Shown here: one piece after another, positions 35,751 to 43,622 of the stretch
How positions within the stretch are numbered: position 1 is the stretch's first letter
Layout: every line of letters starts with the position of its first letter
Source of the DNA: Parabacteroides sp. PM6-13
GTDB taxonomy: Bacteria > Bacteroidota > Bacteroidia > Bacteroidales > Tannerellaceae
Direction: 5' to 3'
Assembly (NCBI RefSeq): GCF_029892605.1
Contig: NZ_JARXWF010000013.1
Location: 1 to 64,000 of the forward strand
Length of the DNA stretch: 64,000 bases
Made by a program: the position numbers and the translations under genes
The notes under the pieces: model-generated
Seen by the model: the letters and a program-made list of their open reading frames with translations, nothing else
Databases searched by the model: none
What the model was told of the DNA's origin: nothing

Positions 35751-37124
35751 TTAATTCATTTCCTTGTATAAAAGATCCAAGCCGTTGCGGACGATCTTCT
35801 GCAATTCTATCTTAGAGGTATCCACGAACTCACATAATGCAAAGTCCTCTGGAGCAACCTCATAGATACCCAAGTTTTCCATCTTGTCGATGTCGAAAGC
35901 AATGATCGCTTTCAACAGATATTCGGGAAGAATATCCATCGGGAATACTTTATCGTATTCGTTCGACATAATCATGGCTCTCTTTCCGCCGCGGATACGG
36001 GCGTCGATATCATATTCTTTCTTCTTGCCAAGCAACCAGGAGAAATAGGTGCGGGTGGTACTGAATTTATCCAATCCCGGCATACCCCATCCTAAGAACT
36101 CATGCACGTTATCTCCTTCCGGAATAACAGAAAGCTGGTTGTCGTAAGCCATCAGCCAACCCGAGCGGTCAACCTTCGTGCCCGACAGCGGATTACCGCT
36201 GATGATGCGTGCGTGGTCAAGTCCTTGGAAGCCATTGAGGAAGGTCTCCTTCTCTACTCTGTCTTTTACCAGGCTCTCGATCGTACAGCCGGCAATCGCT
36301 TTGACATATCCGCGTTCCTTGGTTCTGGAACCGGCGATAACGATCAAGCGGGTGAAATCAGCTATACCATTGTTAAACAGGCGTCCCATCAGAATAACAT
36401 CATGCGGATTCACTGTCCACACAACTTCACCTTTATTAACTGGCTTGATGTGATTAATCTGCACTCCAACATTAGCTGCCGGATGCGGTCCCACGAATTC
36501 AACCACTTCTACTCCTTTCGGCTTCACGGAAGAGCCCGGGCGTACACCTACATACACCTTGCCGTCGGTCAATTTGGCCAACGCATCCAAACCAGTTTGG
36601 AAATCGCCTTCCTGTCCGCGCACAACAAAGTCGAAGTCAGGAGCCAACGGCGCCGAATAGAAAGCCGAGACGAAGATGTCGCGCGGCGTATCTGTCGGTG
36701 TAGCAACCTGGTCGTACGGACGTTGTTTGATGTAGGGCCAGAGACCTGCATTGAGAAGAGATTCTTTGATGTCTTCCCGACGAAGAGAAGAAACATTCTT
36801 TTTGCCGAATGGCTCGTACTCGTTTTGAGCGTCAGGCTTCACAACGATGCTAAGCACTTTACGCTTCTCTCCACGATTAACGGCAATTACTTCGCCACTG
36901 ACGGGCGAAACAAACTTGATTTCGGGACGGTTCTTATCTATCATAAGAACTGAGCCGGCCTTGACCTTGTCTCCCGCTTTGGCTACCACCTTCGGATAGA
37001 TACCGTTGTATGAATCAGGAACAATAGCGTAGGTCGCGCTAGTATGCCCGCTCAACAAGGTCTCTGAAGCTTTGCCTTTGAGATTAATGTCTAAGCCTTT
37101 TTTAATCTTAATCACATTTGCCAT
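35751..37124 (-). CDS. nqrA: Na+-translocating NADH:quinone reductase subunit A
   Basis: A 457-residue cytoplasmic-face subunit, first gene of nqrABCDEF. It starts MANVIKIKKGLDINLKGKA, the family N-terminus, at 37124. A longer frame to 37160 would start upstream of the predicted transcript start and is rejected. The complex couples NADH oxidation to sodium export and is the main respiratory entry point in many Bacteroidales. Confidence 0.96.
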   Translation of the reverse strand: MANVIKIKKGLDINLKGKASETLLSGHTSATYAIVPDSYNGIYPKVVAKAGDKVKAGSVLMIDKNRPEIKFVSPVSGEVIAVNRGEKRKVLSIVVKPDAQNEYEPFGKKNVSSLRREDIKESLLNAGLWPYIKQRPYDQVATPTDTPRDIFVSAFYSAPLAPDFDFVVRGQEGDFQTGLDALAKLTDGKVYVGVRPGSSVKPKGVEVVEFVGPHPAANVGVQINHIKPVNKGEVVWTVNPHDVILMGRLFNNGIADFTRLIVIAGSRTKERGYVKAIAGCTIESLVKDRVEKETFLNGFQGLDHARIISGNPLSGTKVDRSGWLMAYDNQLSVIPEGDNVHEFLGWGMPGLDKFSTTRTYFSWLLGKKKEYDIDARIRGGKRAMIMSNEYDKVFPMDILPEYLLKAIIAFDIDKMENLGIYEVAPEDFALCEFVDTSKIELQKIVRNGLDLLYKEMN

Positions 37125-37157
37125 GATATACTTAAGTTGGTATTTCAAAATTTCCCG

Positions 37158-37165
37158 CAAAAGTA
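37158..37165 (-). promoter_or_regulatory. -7 element of the nqr operon
   Basis: TACTTTTG on the minus strand matches TAnnTTTG, 33 bp before the nqrA ATG. The -33 element is weak. Confidence 0.6.
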
Positions 37166-37221
37166 AACATTTTTTTATGCTTTATGGCAGAGAATAGTAA
37201 ATAATTAAGGAAATAATTCTC

Positions 37222-37229
37222 TAATTTTG
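37222..37229 (+). promoter_or_regulatory. -7 element of the T9SS plug gene
   Basis: TAATTTTG matches TAnnTTTG, 26 bp before the ATG at 37256, with no clear TTTG at -33. It is divergent from the nqr promoter. Confidence 0.55.
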
Positions 37230-37255
37230 GCGTTATCATTTAAAACGCATAAAAT

Positions 37256-38518
37256 ATGAAGAATATAGGGTTCCTATTTGCCGCTCTGATCGCTATTTTG
37301 CCCCTCAAAGCGCAGGAAGTTTACCGGACTCAGGTCTTCAATAATAAAATACATACACTCCAGGTGAAGGTGGCAGATGAAATGCTTTCCAGCCCTTATA
37401 TCCATCTGAATGGAGACCAGCAGATTGAGATCAATTTTGATCTGTTGGATCCCGATTTTCATCGTTTTACCTATTCTGTTGTGCATTGTGATGCCAACTG
37501 GCAGCCCTCTGCGCTTATACCGTTTGAATATATGGACGGTTTTCAGGGACTTCCTATAGAGGATTTTGCTAATGGTATGGGAACGACTGTTGATTATACT
37601 AATTATCGTCTTTTTCTACCCAATGAAGAGGTACGGTTTAAGGTTTCCGGTAATTATGCCGTACGTATTTTTGATGAAGATAATCCGCAGAATGAGGTAT
37701 TGACAGCCTGCTTTTATGTGTTTGAAAACGCAGTGCAACTGGCTGCTGAAGTAACCTCTAATACATTGATTGATACCAATCTTACGCATCAGCAATTAAA
37801 CTTTAACATCAACACCTCTCGCTTCCCGATTCCCTACCCGCAAACCGATCTAAAGGTGTATGTTTATCAGAATAATCGTCGGGATAATGCCGTCTCAGCA
37901 CTTATGCCTTCAGGTATAAGCAATAACCGTGTTGATTACGTAAACCTGAAGGACTTGATCTTTGAGGCGGGTAATGAGTTTCGTCGCTTTGAATTTCTGA
38001 GTCCCACTTACAACGGACTGCGTGTGGAAGATATCTCCTTCCATCACCCCTATTACCATGTAACGATCATGGCGGACGAGGCACGCGCCAACTATGTGTA
38101 TCAGTACGATCAGGATCAGAATGGACATTACCTGGTTAATTGCCGCAACTGCACCGAGCCCGACACACAGGCTGATTATTATATGGTGCATTTTGCTTTG
38201 AATTACCCTGTTCAGTTCGATGGAAGTATCTATCTTTCAGGGGATCTCACCAATAATCTCCCAAACGAACGAAGCCGTATGCTCTACAATCCTCAGACAG
38301 GATTTTATGAGAAGAATATCTTCCTGAAGCAGGGTCATTACAACTACCAGTATCTTTTTCAGCAAAAAGGCGAATCAAAGGCTACTGTCCTGCCGATAGA
38401 GGGCAGTTATTACCCGACCGAAAACGAATACCGCATCCATGTCTATTACCGTCCGATGGGCGAACGCTATGATCGCTTGATTGGAATGGGAAAGGTAAAA
38501 AGTGATCAGTTGTTGTGA
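37256..38518 (+). CDS. Type IX secretion system plug protein (former DUF5103)
   Basis: A 420-residue secreted protein with a signal peptide (ending LKAQ, about residue 19). An N-terminal beta-sandwich follows (VYRTQVFNNKIHTLQVKV, SSPYIHLNGDQQIEINFDLLDPDFHRFTYSVVHCDANWQPS). This is the domain called T9SS plug, first domain, whose members close the periplasmic side of the SprA translocon. A second Ig-like domain follows. It is monocistronic and ends 2 bp from the convergent DMT gene. T9SS function in this organism is not otherwise shown in the window. Confidence 0.85.
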   Translation: MKNIGFLFAALIAILPLKAQEVYRTQVFNNKIHTLQVKVADEMLSSPYIHLNGDQQIEINFDLLDPDFHRFTYSVVHCDANWQPSALIPFEYMDGFQGLPIEDFANGMGTTVDYTNYRLFLPNEEVRFKVSGNYAVRIFDEDNPQNEVLTACFYVFENAVQLAAEVTSNTLIDTNLTHQQLNFNINTSRFPIPYPQTDLKVYVYQNNRRDNAVSALMPSGISNNRVDYVNLKDLIFEAGNEFRRFEFLSPTYNGLRVEDISFHHPYYHVTIMADEARANYVYQYDQDQNGHYLVNCRNCTEPDTQADYYMVHFALNYPVQFDGSIYLSGDLTNNLPNERSRMLYNPQTGFYEKNIFLKQGHYNYQYLFQQKGESKATVLPIEGSYYPTENEYRIHVYYRPMGERYDRLIGMGKVKSDQLL

Positions 38519-38520
38519 TA

Positions 38521-39453
38521 CTATACAAAAAACAATGCAACCCCTAATACGCTGATAATAGCTCCGATAACTTCTCTTGTTGTAATCTTTTGTTTAAAGA
38601 AAAGCCAGGCGGGTAATAGGATGATAATGGGGGTTAAGGCCATGAGTGTAGAGGCGATGCCGGCTTCGGTATATTGAACGGCCATAAGCGAAAAAGAGAC
38701 GCCCAGGAAGGGACCGAATATGGTTCCGGCGGTGGTGAAAGCCATGCCTCGTTTATTTTTTAGAGCAGCAATCAGCGCTTTACCCTGTTTTGTCCACATC
38801 ATCATGGCGAGGAAGCCGATCACACCCACAATCGCGCGCACCTGTGTGGAAGCAAATGGAACCAACTGTACGACTGTTTGATTGGCCAGATCGATATCCT
38901 GCATATAATAATCCATGCCTAATTTACTGAAAACCAATCCTATCCCCTGTCCTACTCCGGCGCCAACTCCTAAAAGAACGCCTTTGAGCGGTAGCTTTAG
39001 GTTGAGTCTTCTGCGGCTGCCATCCGGCTTACCAACAATCGACAGGCCGATTCCGAAAAGGGTAACAGCCATGCCCAGCCAGGCTGTCAGGCCCAGTTTT
39101 TCCCCTAATACAAAATAACCGGCAATAGCTGCTGATGGAGGCGCCAGGGTCATAAATAGTTGTCCGAAGCGCGAACCGATGATCATATAGGAATTAAAGA
39201 GGCAGTAATCCCCCAGGACATACCCGATAAAACCGGAGACAGCCAGCCAGAACCAGGCCTTTGCGCCCATGTCGACGGGCATAAAGTGTCCGGTGAAATA
39301 AACCATCGTAAGTCCCAGCATCACAATGGCTAACAATAATCGCAGGATGTTCAGTGAGAGGGTGCCGATTCGCTTTCCGGCATACTCAAAGCAAAGCGCT
39401 GTGATGGTCCAGGAGCAGGCCACTCCCAGCGAGATGATCTCCCCTGTGTACAT
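38521..39453 (-). CDS. EamA-family (DMT) transporter
   Basis: A 310-residue inner-membrane protein with ten predicted spans in two EamA repeats (ISLGVACSWTITALCFEYAGKRIG, and VGVIGFLAMMMWTKQ to SVLGVALFFV). Members export metabolites such as amino acids or nucleotide sugars; the substrate is not evident. It lies 5 bp after dnaB on the same strand and is likely cotranscribed with it. Confidence 0.88.
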   Translation of the reverse strand: MYTGEIISLGVACSWTITALCFEYAGKRIGTLSLNILRLLLAIVMLGLTMVYFTGHFMPVDMGAKAWFWLAVSGFIGYVLGDYCLFNSYMIIGSRFGQLFMTLAPPSAAIAGYFVLGEKLGLTAWLGMAVTLFGIGLSIVGKPDGSRRRLNLKLPLKGVLLGVGAGVGQGIGLVFSKLGMDYYMQDIDLANQTVVQLVPFASTQVRAIVGVIGFLAMMMWTKQGKALIAALKNKRGMAFTTAGTIFGPFLGVSFSLMAVQYTEAGIASTLMALTPIIILLPAWLFFKQKITTREVIGAIISVLGVALFFV

Positions 39454-39458
39454 ACGGA

Positions 39459-40985
39459 TCAGAAGGGAGGATCATTAAAATTACTTGCCTGTTGCAGAAA
39501 ATCGGCGCCTTCCGGTGAGATAGGTGGTGGCATATGGTCGGCGCTATTAATGCCAGAGGCATATTCTTTGACATCGTAATCATCGCCCACATTCATAAAC
39601 TTGGCAAAATCACCTTTGAATTTCAATCGCACATCGCCGGTTGCCCCGTTACGGTGCTTGGCTATGATGATCTCAGCCAGGCCGCGCAGGTTATTACCCT
39701 TTTCATCTTCAAATATTTTATAATACTCCGGACGATGGATAAAACAAACCATGTCGGCATCCTGCTCGATCGCTCCCGACTCACGTAAGTCGGCCAGCTG
39801 CGGGCGTTTGCCTTCGTTGCCCTGCCGGTTTTCCACCCCACGGTTCAGCTGTGAAAGCGCGATAATCGGAATATTCAGTTCTTTTGCCAATCCTTTCAAC
39901 GAGCGGGAGATCGTACTCACCTCCTGTTCACGGCTTCCGAAATTCATCCCGCTGGCATTCATCAATTGCAGGTAGTCGATGATAATACATTTAATGCCAT
40001 GTTCGCGTACTAAGCGGCGCGCTTTGGTTCTCAATTCAAACACGGAGAGACTGGGCGTATCGTCTACAAAAATGGGGGCGTCGTATAGTTCTTTCAGTTT
40101 GAAGTCGAGCTGTTCCCATTCATGGCGTTCCAGGCGTCCGCTCTTGATCTTTTCCCCGGGTAATTCGCACACGTTGACAATCAAACGATTAACCAACTGT
40201 ACGTTACTCATTTCAAGCGAGAACAGGGCTACCGGAATATTAAACTGAACCGCCATATTCTTCGCCATGGAGAGCACAAAAGCTGTTTTACCCATAGCCG
40301 GACGGGCCGCAATAATAATAAGGTCGGAATTCTGCCAGCCGGAGGTGATCTTATCGAGGTCTTCAAAGCCGGTACGCTGTCCGCTCAATCCCTCTTTCTG
40401 GTTATAAGCTTTTTGCAGTAATTCCAAGGCTTCCCCGATTACCGGATTGATCTGTGTAGCGTCTTTTTTGACATTGCGTTGAGAGATCTCGAAGAGCTTC
40501 CCTTCCGCCTCCTGCATCAGGTCGTCTACATCTTGAGTTTCATCGAATGCTTTATTCTGCACATTGGCAGAGAAAGATATCAGCTCTCTCGCCAGGTATT
40601 TTTGGGCAATAATGCGAGCATGATATTCTATATGGGCACTACTGGCTACCTTTGTCGTAAGTTGTGAAATATAAAAAGGGCCTCCAACAGCTTCCAGGTT
40701 TCCATGTTTCTTCAATTGTTCCGTCACCGTCAACATATCCACCGGTCGCTGCGTAAGCGCCAGGTCGACAATAGCGGTATAAATCAATTCGTGCGATTTG
40801 TCGTAGAAACATTCCGGTTTGAGAATCTCACTCACCATCGAGTAAGCATCCTTTTCCAGCATAAGAGCACCCAATACGGCCTCTTCCAATTCGCGTGCCT
40901 GAGGCTGTAACCGCCCTGCCATATCCGGCACGACAACTGTTTTTTGTCTGCCTTTACTTGTCGTTGATCTTCCTTTTTCTGCCAT
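39459..40985 (-). CDS. dnaB: Replicative DNA helicase
   Basis: A 508-residue hexameric helicase. The N-terminal domain (QARELEEAVLGALMLEKDAYSMV) is followed by the RecA-like motor with Walker A ARPAMGKTAFVLS, Walker B IIIDYLQLM, QLNRGVENR, and LRESGAIEQDADMVCFIHRPEYY. No intein is present. The length is normal. Confidence 0.97.
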   Translation of the reverse strand: MAEKGRSTTSKGRQKTVVVPDMAGRLQPQARELEEAVLGALMLEKDAYSMVSEILKPECFYDKSHELIYTAIVDLALTQRPVDMLTVTEQLKKHGNLEAVGGPFYISQLTTKVASSAHIEYHARIIAQKYLARELISFSANVQNKAFDETQDVDDLMQEAEGKLFEISQRNVKKDATQINPVIGEALELLQKAYNQKEGLSGQRTGFEDLDKITSGWQNSDLIIIAARPAMGKTAFVLSMAKNMAVQFNIPVALFSLEMSNVQLVNRLIVNVCELPGEKIKSGRLERHEWEQLDFKLKELYDAPIFVDDTPSLSVFELRTKARRLVREHGIKCIIIDYLQLMNASGMNFGSREQEVSTISRSLKGLAKELNIPIIALSQLNRGVENRQGNEGKRPQLADLRESGAIEQDADMVCFIHRPEYYKIFEDEKGNNLRGLAEIIIAKHRNGATGDVRLKFKGDFAKFMNVGDDYDVKEYASGINSADHMPPPISPEGADFLQQASNFNDPPF

Positions 40986-41015
40986 ATCAATAGAATACCC
41001 TTTTTATTGGGACAC

Positions 41016-41023
41016 CAAAATTA
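41016..41023 (-). promoter_or_regulatory. -7 element of dnaB
   Basis: TAATTTTG on the minus strand matches TAnnTTTG, 30 bp before the dnaB ATG. The -33 element is not clear. Confidence 0.5.
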
Positions 41024-41169
41024 CAACTATTTCCCGAGAGTGGAAGCGGGAAGCGACGAATAGTTATTAACCAAAAATGAACGGGCCTATTTCTTGGCTT
41101 TATCTGGTAAATGGGTAGGTGATTTCATAGCCCGTCCTGTATTCAAAAAAAAATCACAGTTTTCGAAAT

Positions 41170-41296
41170 ATCATTTTGTCAAAATCGCCCGACTATTTTT
41201 CCAAAAACGTAGGGGTATTTAAAATTAGTCAGGCGAGTAACACTTTTTAACGTATCATATTGTATAGCAAAATCGCCTTTTTGCTATCAAAATGAT
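41170..41296 (-). repeat. Dispersed MITE-like element, copy B
   Basis: A 127-bp copy in the opposite orientation to copy A, bounded by a perfect 9-bp terminal inverted repeat ATCATTTTG/CAAAATGAT. It keeps the 20-bp core at 16447 in copy A and the AATACCCCTACG block. It sits between divergent dnaB and blaI, about 87 bp before the blaI -33 box. Confidence 0.85.
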
Positions 41297-41371
41297 AATT
41301 CAAGGTAAACGGTTTTGAGTGGTAAAATGGATGGTTTATCGAACCGTTTTTTCTCTTTTAACAATTATTAT

Positions 41372-41412
41372 CTACGAAATAATTGTAGATCTACTTAAAT
41401 TAAGTAGGTTTG
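41372..41412 (+). promoter_or_regulatory. blaI promoter with two CTAC-N9-GTAG operators
   Basis: TTG (41383-41385), 19 bases and TAGGTTTG (41405-41412) form a consensus promoter. Two 17-bp palindromes, CTAC-N9-GTAG at 41372-41388 and 41391-41407 (centres 19 bp apart), overlap the -33 box, the spacer and the -7 box. This fits autorepression by the BlaI dimer encoded just downstream. Confidence 0.8.
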
Positions 41413-41443
41413 CGTAGAAATAATACGAAACAGTAGTAATTTG

Positions 41444-41809
41444 ATGATTATGGAACGATTAACGATGCAGGAAGAAGAGATTATGCTTCATATATGGAAG
41501 CTTGGGCCTTGTTTTATACGGGATATACTGAATGAGATGGAAGAGCCTCGACCACCTTATACGAGTGTGGCGTCTGTTGTGCGCAACCTGGAACGCAAAG
41601 GTTATGTTTCGGCAGAGAAATTGGGGGTGATAACCCGGTATGCGCCTATTATCAAGGAAAAGCAATATAAGCGTGTCTTTATGTCGAAGGTGGTAAGCGA
41701 TTATTTCACCGGTTCCTATAAAGAGATGGTTTCGTTTTTTATACGCGACCGAAAACTCTCACGGAATGATCTGCAGGATCTAATGAATCAAATTGAAAAC
41801 GAAGAATAA
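41444..41809 (+). CDS. BlaI/MecI-family repressor
   Basis: A winged-helix repressor of about 121 residues (RLTMQEEEIMLHIWKLGPCFIRDILNEMEEPRPPYTSVASVVRNLERKGYVSAEK). The C-terminal half mediates dimerisation. ATG codons at 41444 and 41450 are both possible. It should bind the paired palindromes in its own promoter and be relieved when the downstream M56 protease is activated. No beta-lactamase gene is nearby, so the regulon is unknown. Confidence 0.93.
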   Translation: MIMERLTMQEEEIMLHIWKLGPCFIRDILNEMEEPRPPYTSVASVVRNLERKGYVSAEKLGVITRYAPIIKEKQYKRVFMSKVVSDYFTGSYKEMVSFFIRDRKLSRNDLQDLMNQIENEE

Positions 41810-41821
41810 ATACCACCGATT

Positions 41822-43495
41822 ATGAGTGCAGCTTGGATATACTTTCTGAAAATAAACCTGGCATTCGCTGTTTTCTACCTGGTTTATAAGCTATTATTCC
41901 GCAATGACACCTTCTTTCAGTTACGGCGGATCACGCTTTTAGCCATTCTATTACTGGCGTTTATCTATCCGTTTCCTGATCTGAACGGTTGGATTTCGGA
42001 AAAGCCGGCATTGAATGAGTTCGTAGTCACCTACTCCTCCTGGCTGGATACGCCGCAACCGATCGATGAAATAGCTTATGTCTCTACCTTGGAAGCGAAT
42101 GAAGAGGTCGCGGCAACCAATTGGAAGGAAACAGGGAGGATGATTCTTCTTATTATATATGTAATAGGTGTTGTGCTTTTGGTGTTCCGCTGCCTGGCGG
42201 AGATCCTATCCGTTGTCCGCACGCGTAGACGTTGCCGGCAAGAGGTGTTGGCGGACATCAGGGTTCATATTTCAGAGGAGATCGAAGAGCCCTATTCTTT
42301 TTTTGATTGGATATTTATTGATCCCAAGAAATACAATAATCAGACACTGCGTGAAATACTTTTGCACGAACATACCCATGTGCGTCAATTCCATTCGTTC
42401 GATATCGTTTTAGCGGAATGTATATCGGTCATCTGTTGGTTCAATCCCTTCGTATGGCTCTTAAAGAAAGAGATTGGGATAAACCATGAATATATTGCAG
42501 ACCAAAGCGTTATGCTTTCTGGGTGCAATAAGAAAAACTACCAATATCACCTGATTGGCATGGAGCACGATCATCCTTTGGCTGCAGCAAACCTATATAA
42601 TTATTTTAGTGTTTTACCTTTAAAAAAGCGAATTAGTATGTTGAATAAAAAAAGAACAAACCGTGTTAGGACATTGAAATACCTGGCACTTATTCCCATT
42701 GTTGCCGGGCTGTTGATCGTCAGCAACCTGGATGCCATGGCCCGAATGGTCACAGGTGAATCTACAGAACCTGTGATGACAGAAGAAATCGTGGCAGCAA
42801 CCTCTCTCCCTATCCAGCAACAGGAGGATCCTATTTTGACCATGGCTGATATAATGCCAAAGTTTCCCGGAGGTGACAAAGAGCTGTTGAAGTTCCTCAA
42901 TAACACAATTAGTTATCCGCAGATTGCGCATGAAAATGACATTGAGGGACGTGTGGTGATTAGTTTTGTGGTTGAAAAAGATGGCTCCATTACTAATCCG
43001 GAAGCGGTAAAAAGTGTAGATCCTTCTTTGGATGAGGAAGCTATGCGTGTTATTATGCTTTCTCCTAAATGGACACCGGGGCAAGATAAAGGAAAAGCGG
43101 TGCGGGTAAAGTACACGATACCTATACAATTCAGTTTAGGTAAAAAGACAGATTCGGGTCTTAATACTCCTTCGCCTAAGAGCGATGCTTTGCGGGTGGC
43201 GGAAAAAATGCCTCAATATCCCGGTGGCGAGCAGGCGTTGTTGAAGTATCTGACAGACAATGTGAAATATCCGCAGATAGCGAAAGATAATGGTATTAAA
43301 GGGCGGGTAGTCGTCTCTTTTATTGTGGAGGAAGACGGAAGCGTTTCCAGTGTGGAGATATTGAAGAGTGTGGATCCGTCTCTTGATAAAGAAGCTATGC
43401 GCGTAGTTGGAACCTTTCCAAAATGGACACCGGCACTAAGCGAAGGCAAGCCTGTTCGGGTGAGATATGCTTTGCCAGTGCAGTTTAGTTTATAA
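41822..43495 (+). CDS. M56 (BlaR1-like) metallopeptidase with two TonB C-terminal domains
   Basis: A 557-residue membrane protein. The first 300 residues have several spans and the M56 zinc site HEHTH (from about residue 182) with ECISVICWFNPFVW downstream. After another span (about 290-305) come two repeated TonB C-terminal domains, residues about 344-440 (MPKFPGGDKELLKFL) and about 462-557 (MPQYPGGEQALLKYL), roughly 60 percent alike. There is no penicillin-binding sensor domain, so the signal is not a beta-lactam in the classical way. It lies 12 bp after blaI. Confidence 0.9.
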   Translation: MSAAWIYFLKINLAFAVFYLVYKLLFRNDTFFQLRRITLLAILLLAFIYPFPDLNGWISEKPALNEFVVTYSSWLDTPQPIDEIAYVSTLEANEEVAATNWKETGRMILLIIYVIGVVLLVFRCLAEILSVVRTRRRCRQEVLADIRVHISEEIEEPYSFFDWIFIDPKKYNNQTLREILLHEHTHVRQFHSFDIVLAECISVICWFNPFVWLLKKEIGINHEYIADQSVMLSGCNKKNYQYHLIGMEHDHPLAAANLYNYFSVLPLKKRISMLNKKRTNRVRTLKYLALIPIVAGLLIVSNLDAMARMVTGESTEPVMTEEIVAATSLPIQQQEDPILTMADIMPKFPGGDKELLKFLNNTISYPQIAHENDIEGRVVISFVVEKDGSITNPEAVKSVDPSLDEEAMRVIMLSPKWTPGQDKGKAVRVKYTIPIQFSLGKKTDSGLNTPSPKSDALRVAEKMPQYPGGEQALLKYLTDNVKYPQIAKDNGIKGRVVVSFIVEEDGSVSSVEILKSVDPSLDKEAMRVVGTFPKWTPALSEGKPVRVRYALPVQFSL

Positions 43496-43506
43496 AATGG
43501 GGAAAA

Positions 43507-43618
43507 GTCATTGAGGTCTTTAAGGTCATTAAAGACCTTAAAGACTTTAAAGACTTTGAGGATGATCTTAATGCTTTAAGACTTTAAAGACCTTAAAGAC
43601 CTTAAAGACTTTAATGAC
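43507..43618. repeat. 9-bp periodic array with inverted ends, probable two-way terminator
   Basis: The gap between the convergent M56 and UvrD genes is almost filled by TTAAAGACC/TTAAAGACT units. The ends at 43507-43525 and 43600-43618 are complementary at 17 of 19 positions, so the transcript could form a long hairpin from either strand. Confidence 0.75.
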
Positions 43619-43622
43619 TCTA

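Noticed and set aside
37125-37160. Longer nqrA start
   Set aside because: A -7 box at 37158-37165 places the transcript start near 37150, and the family N-terminus is MANVIKIKKGLDINL at 37124.
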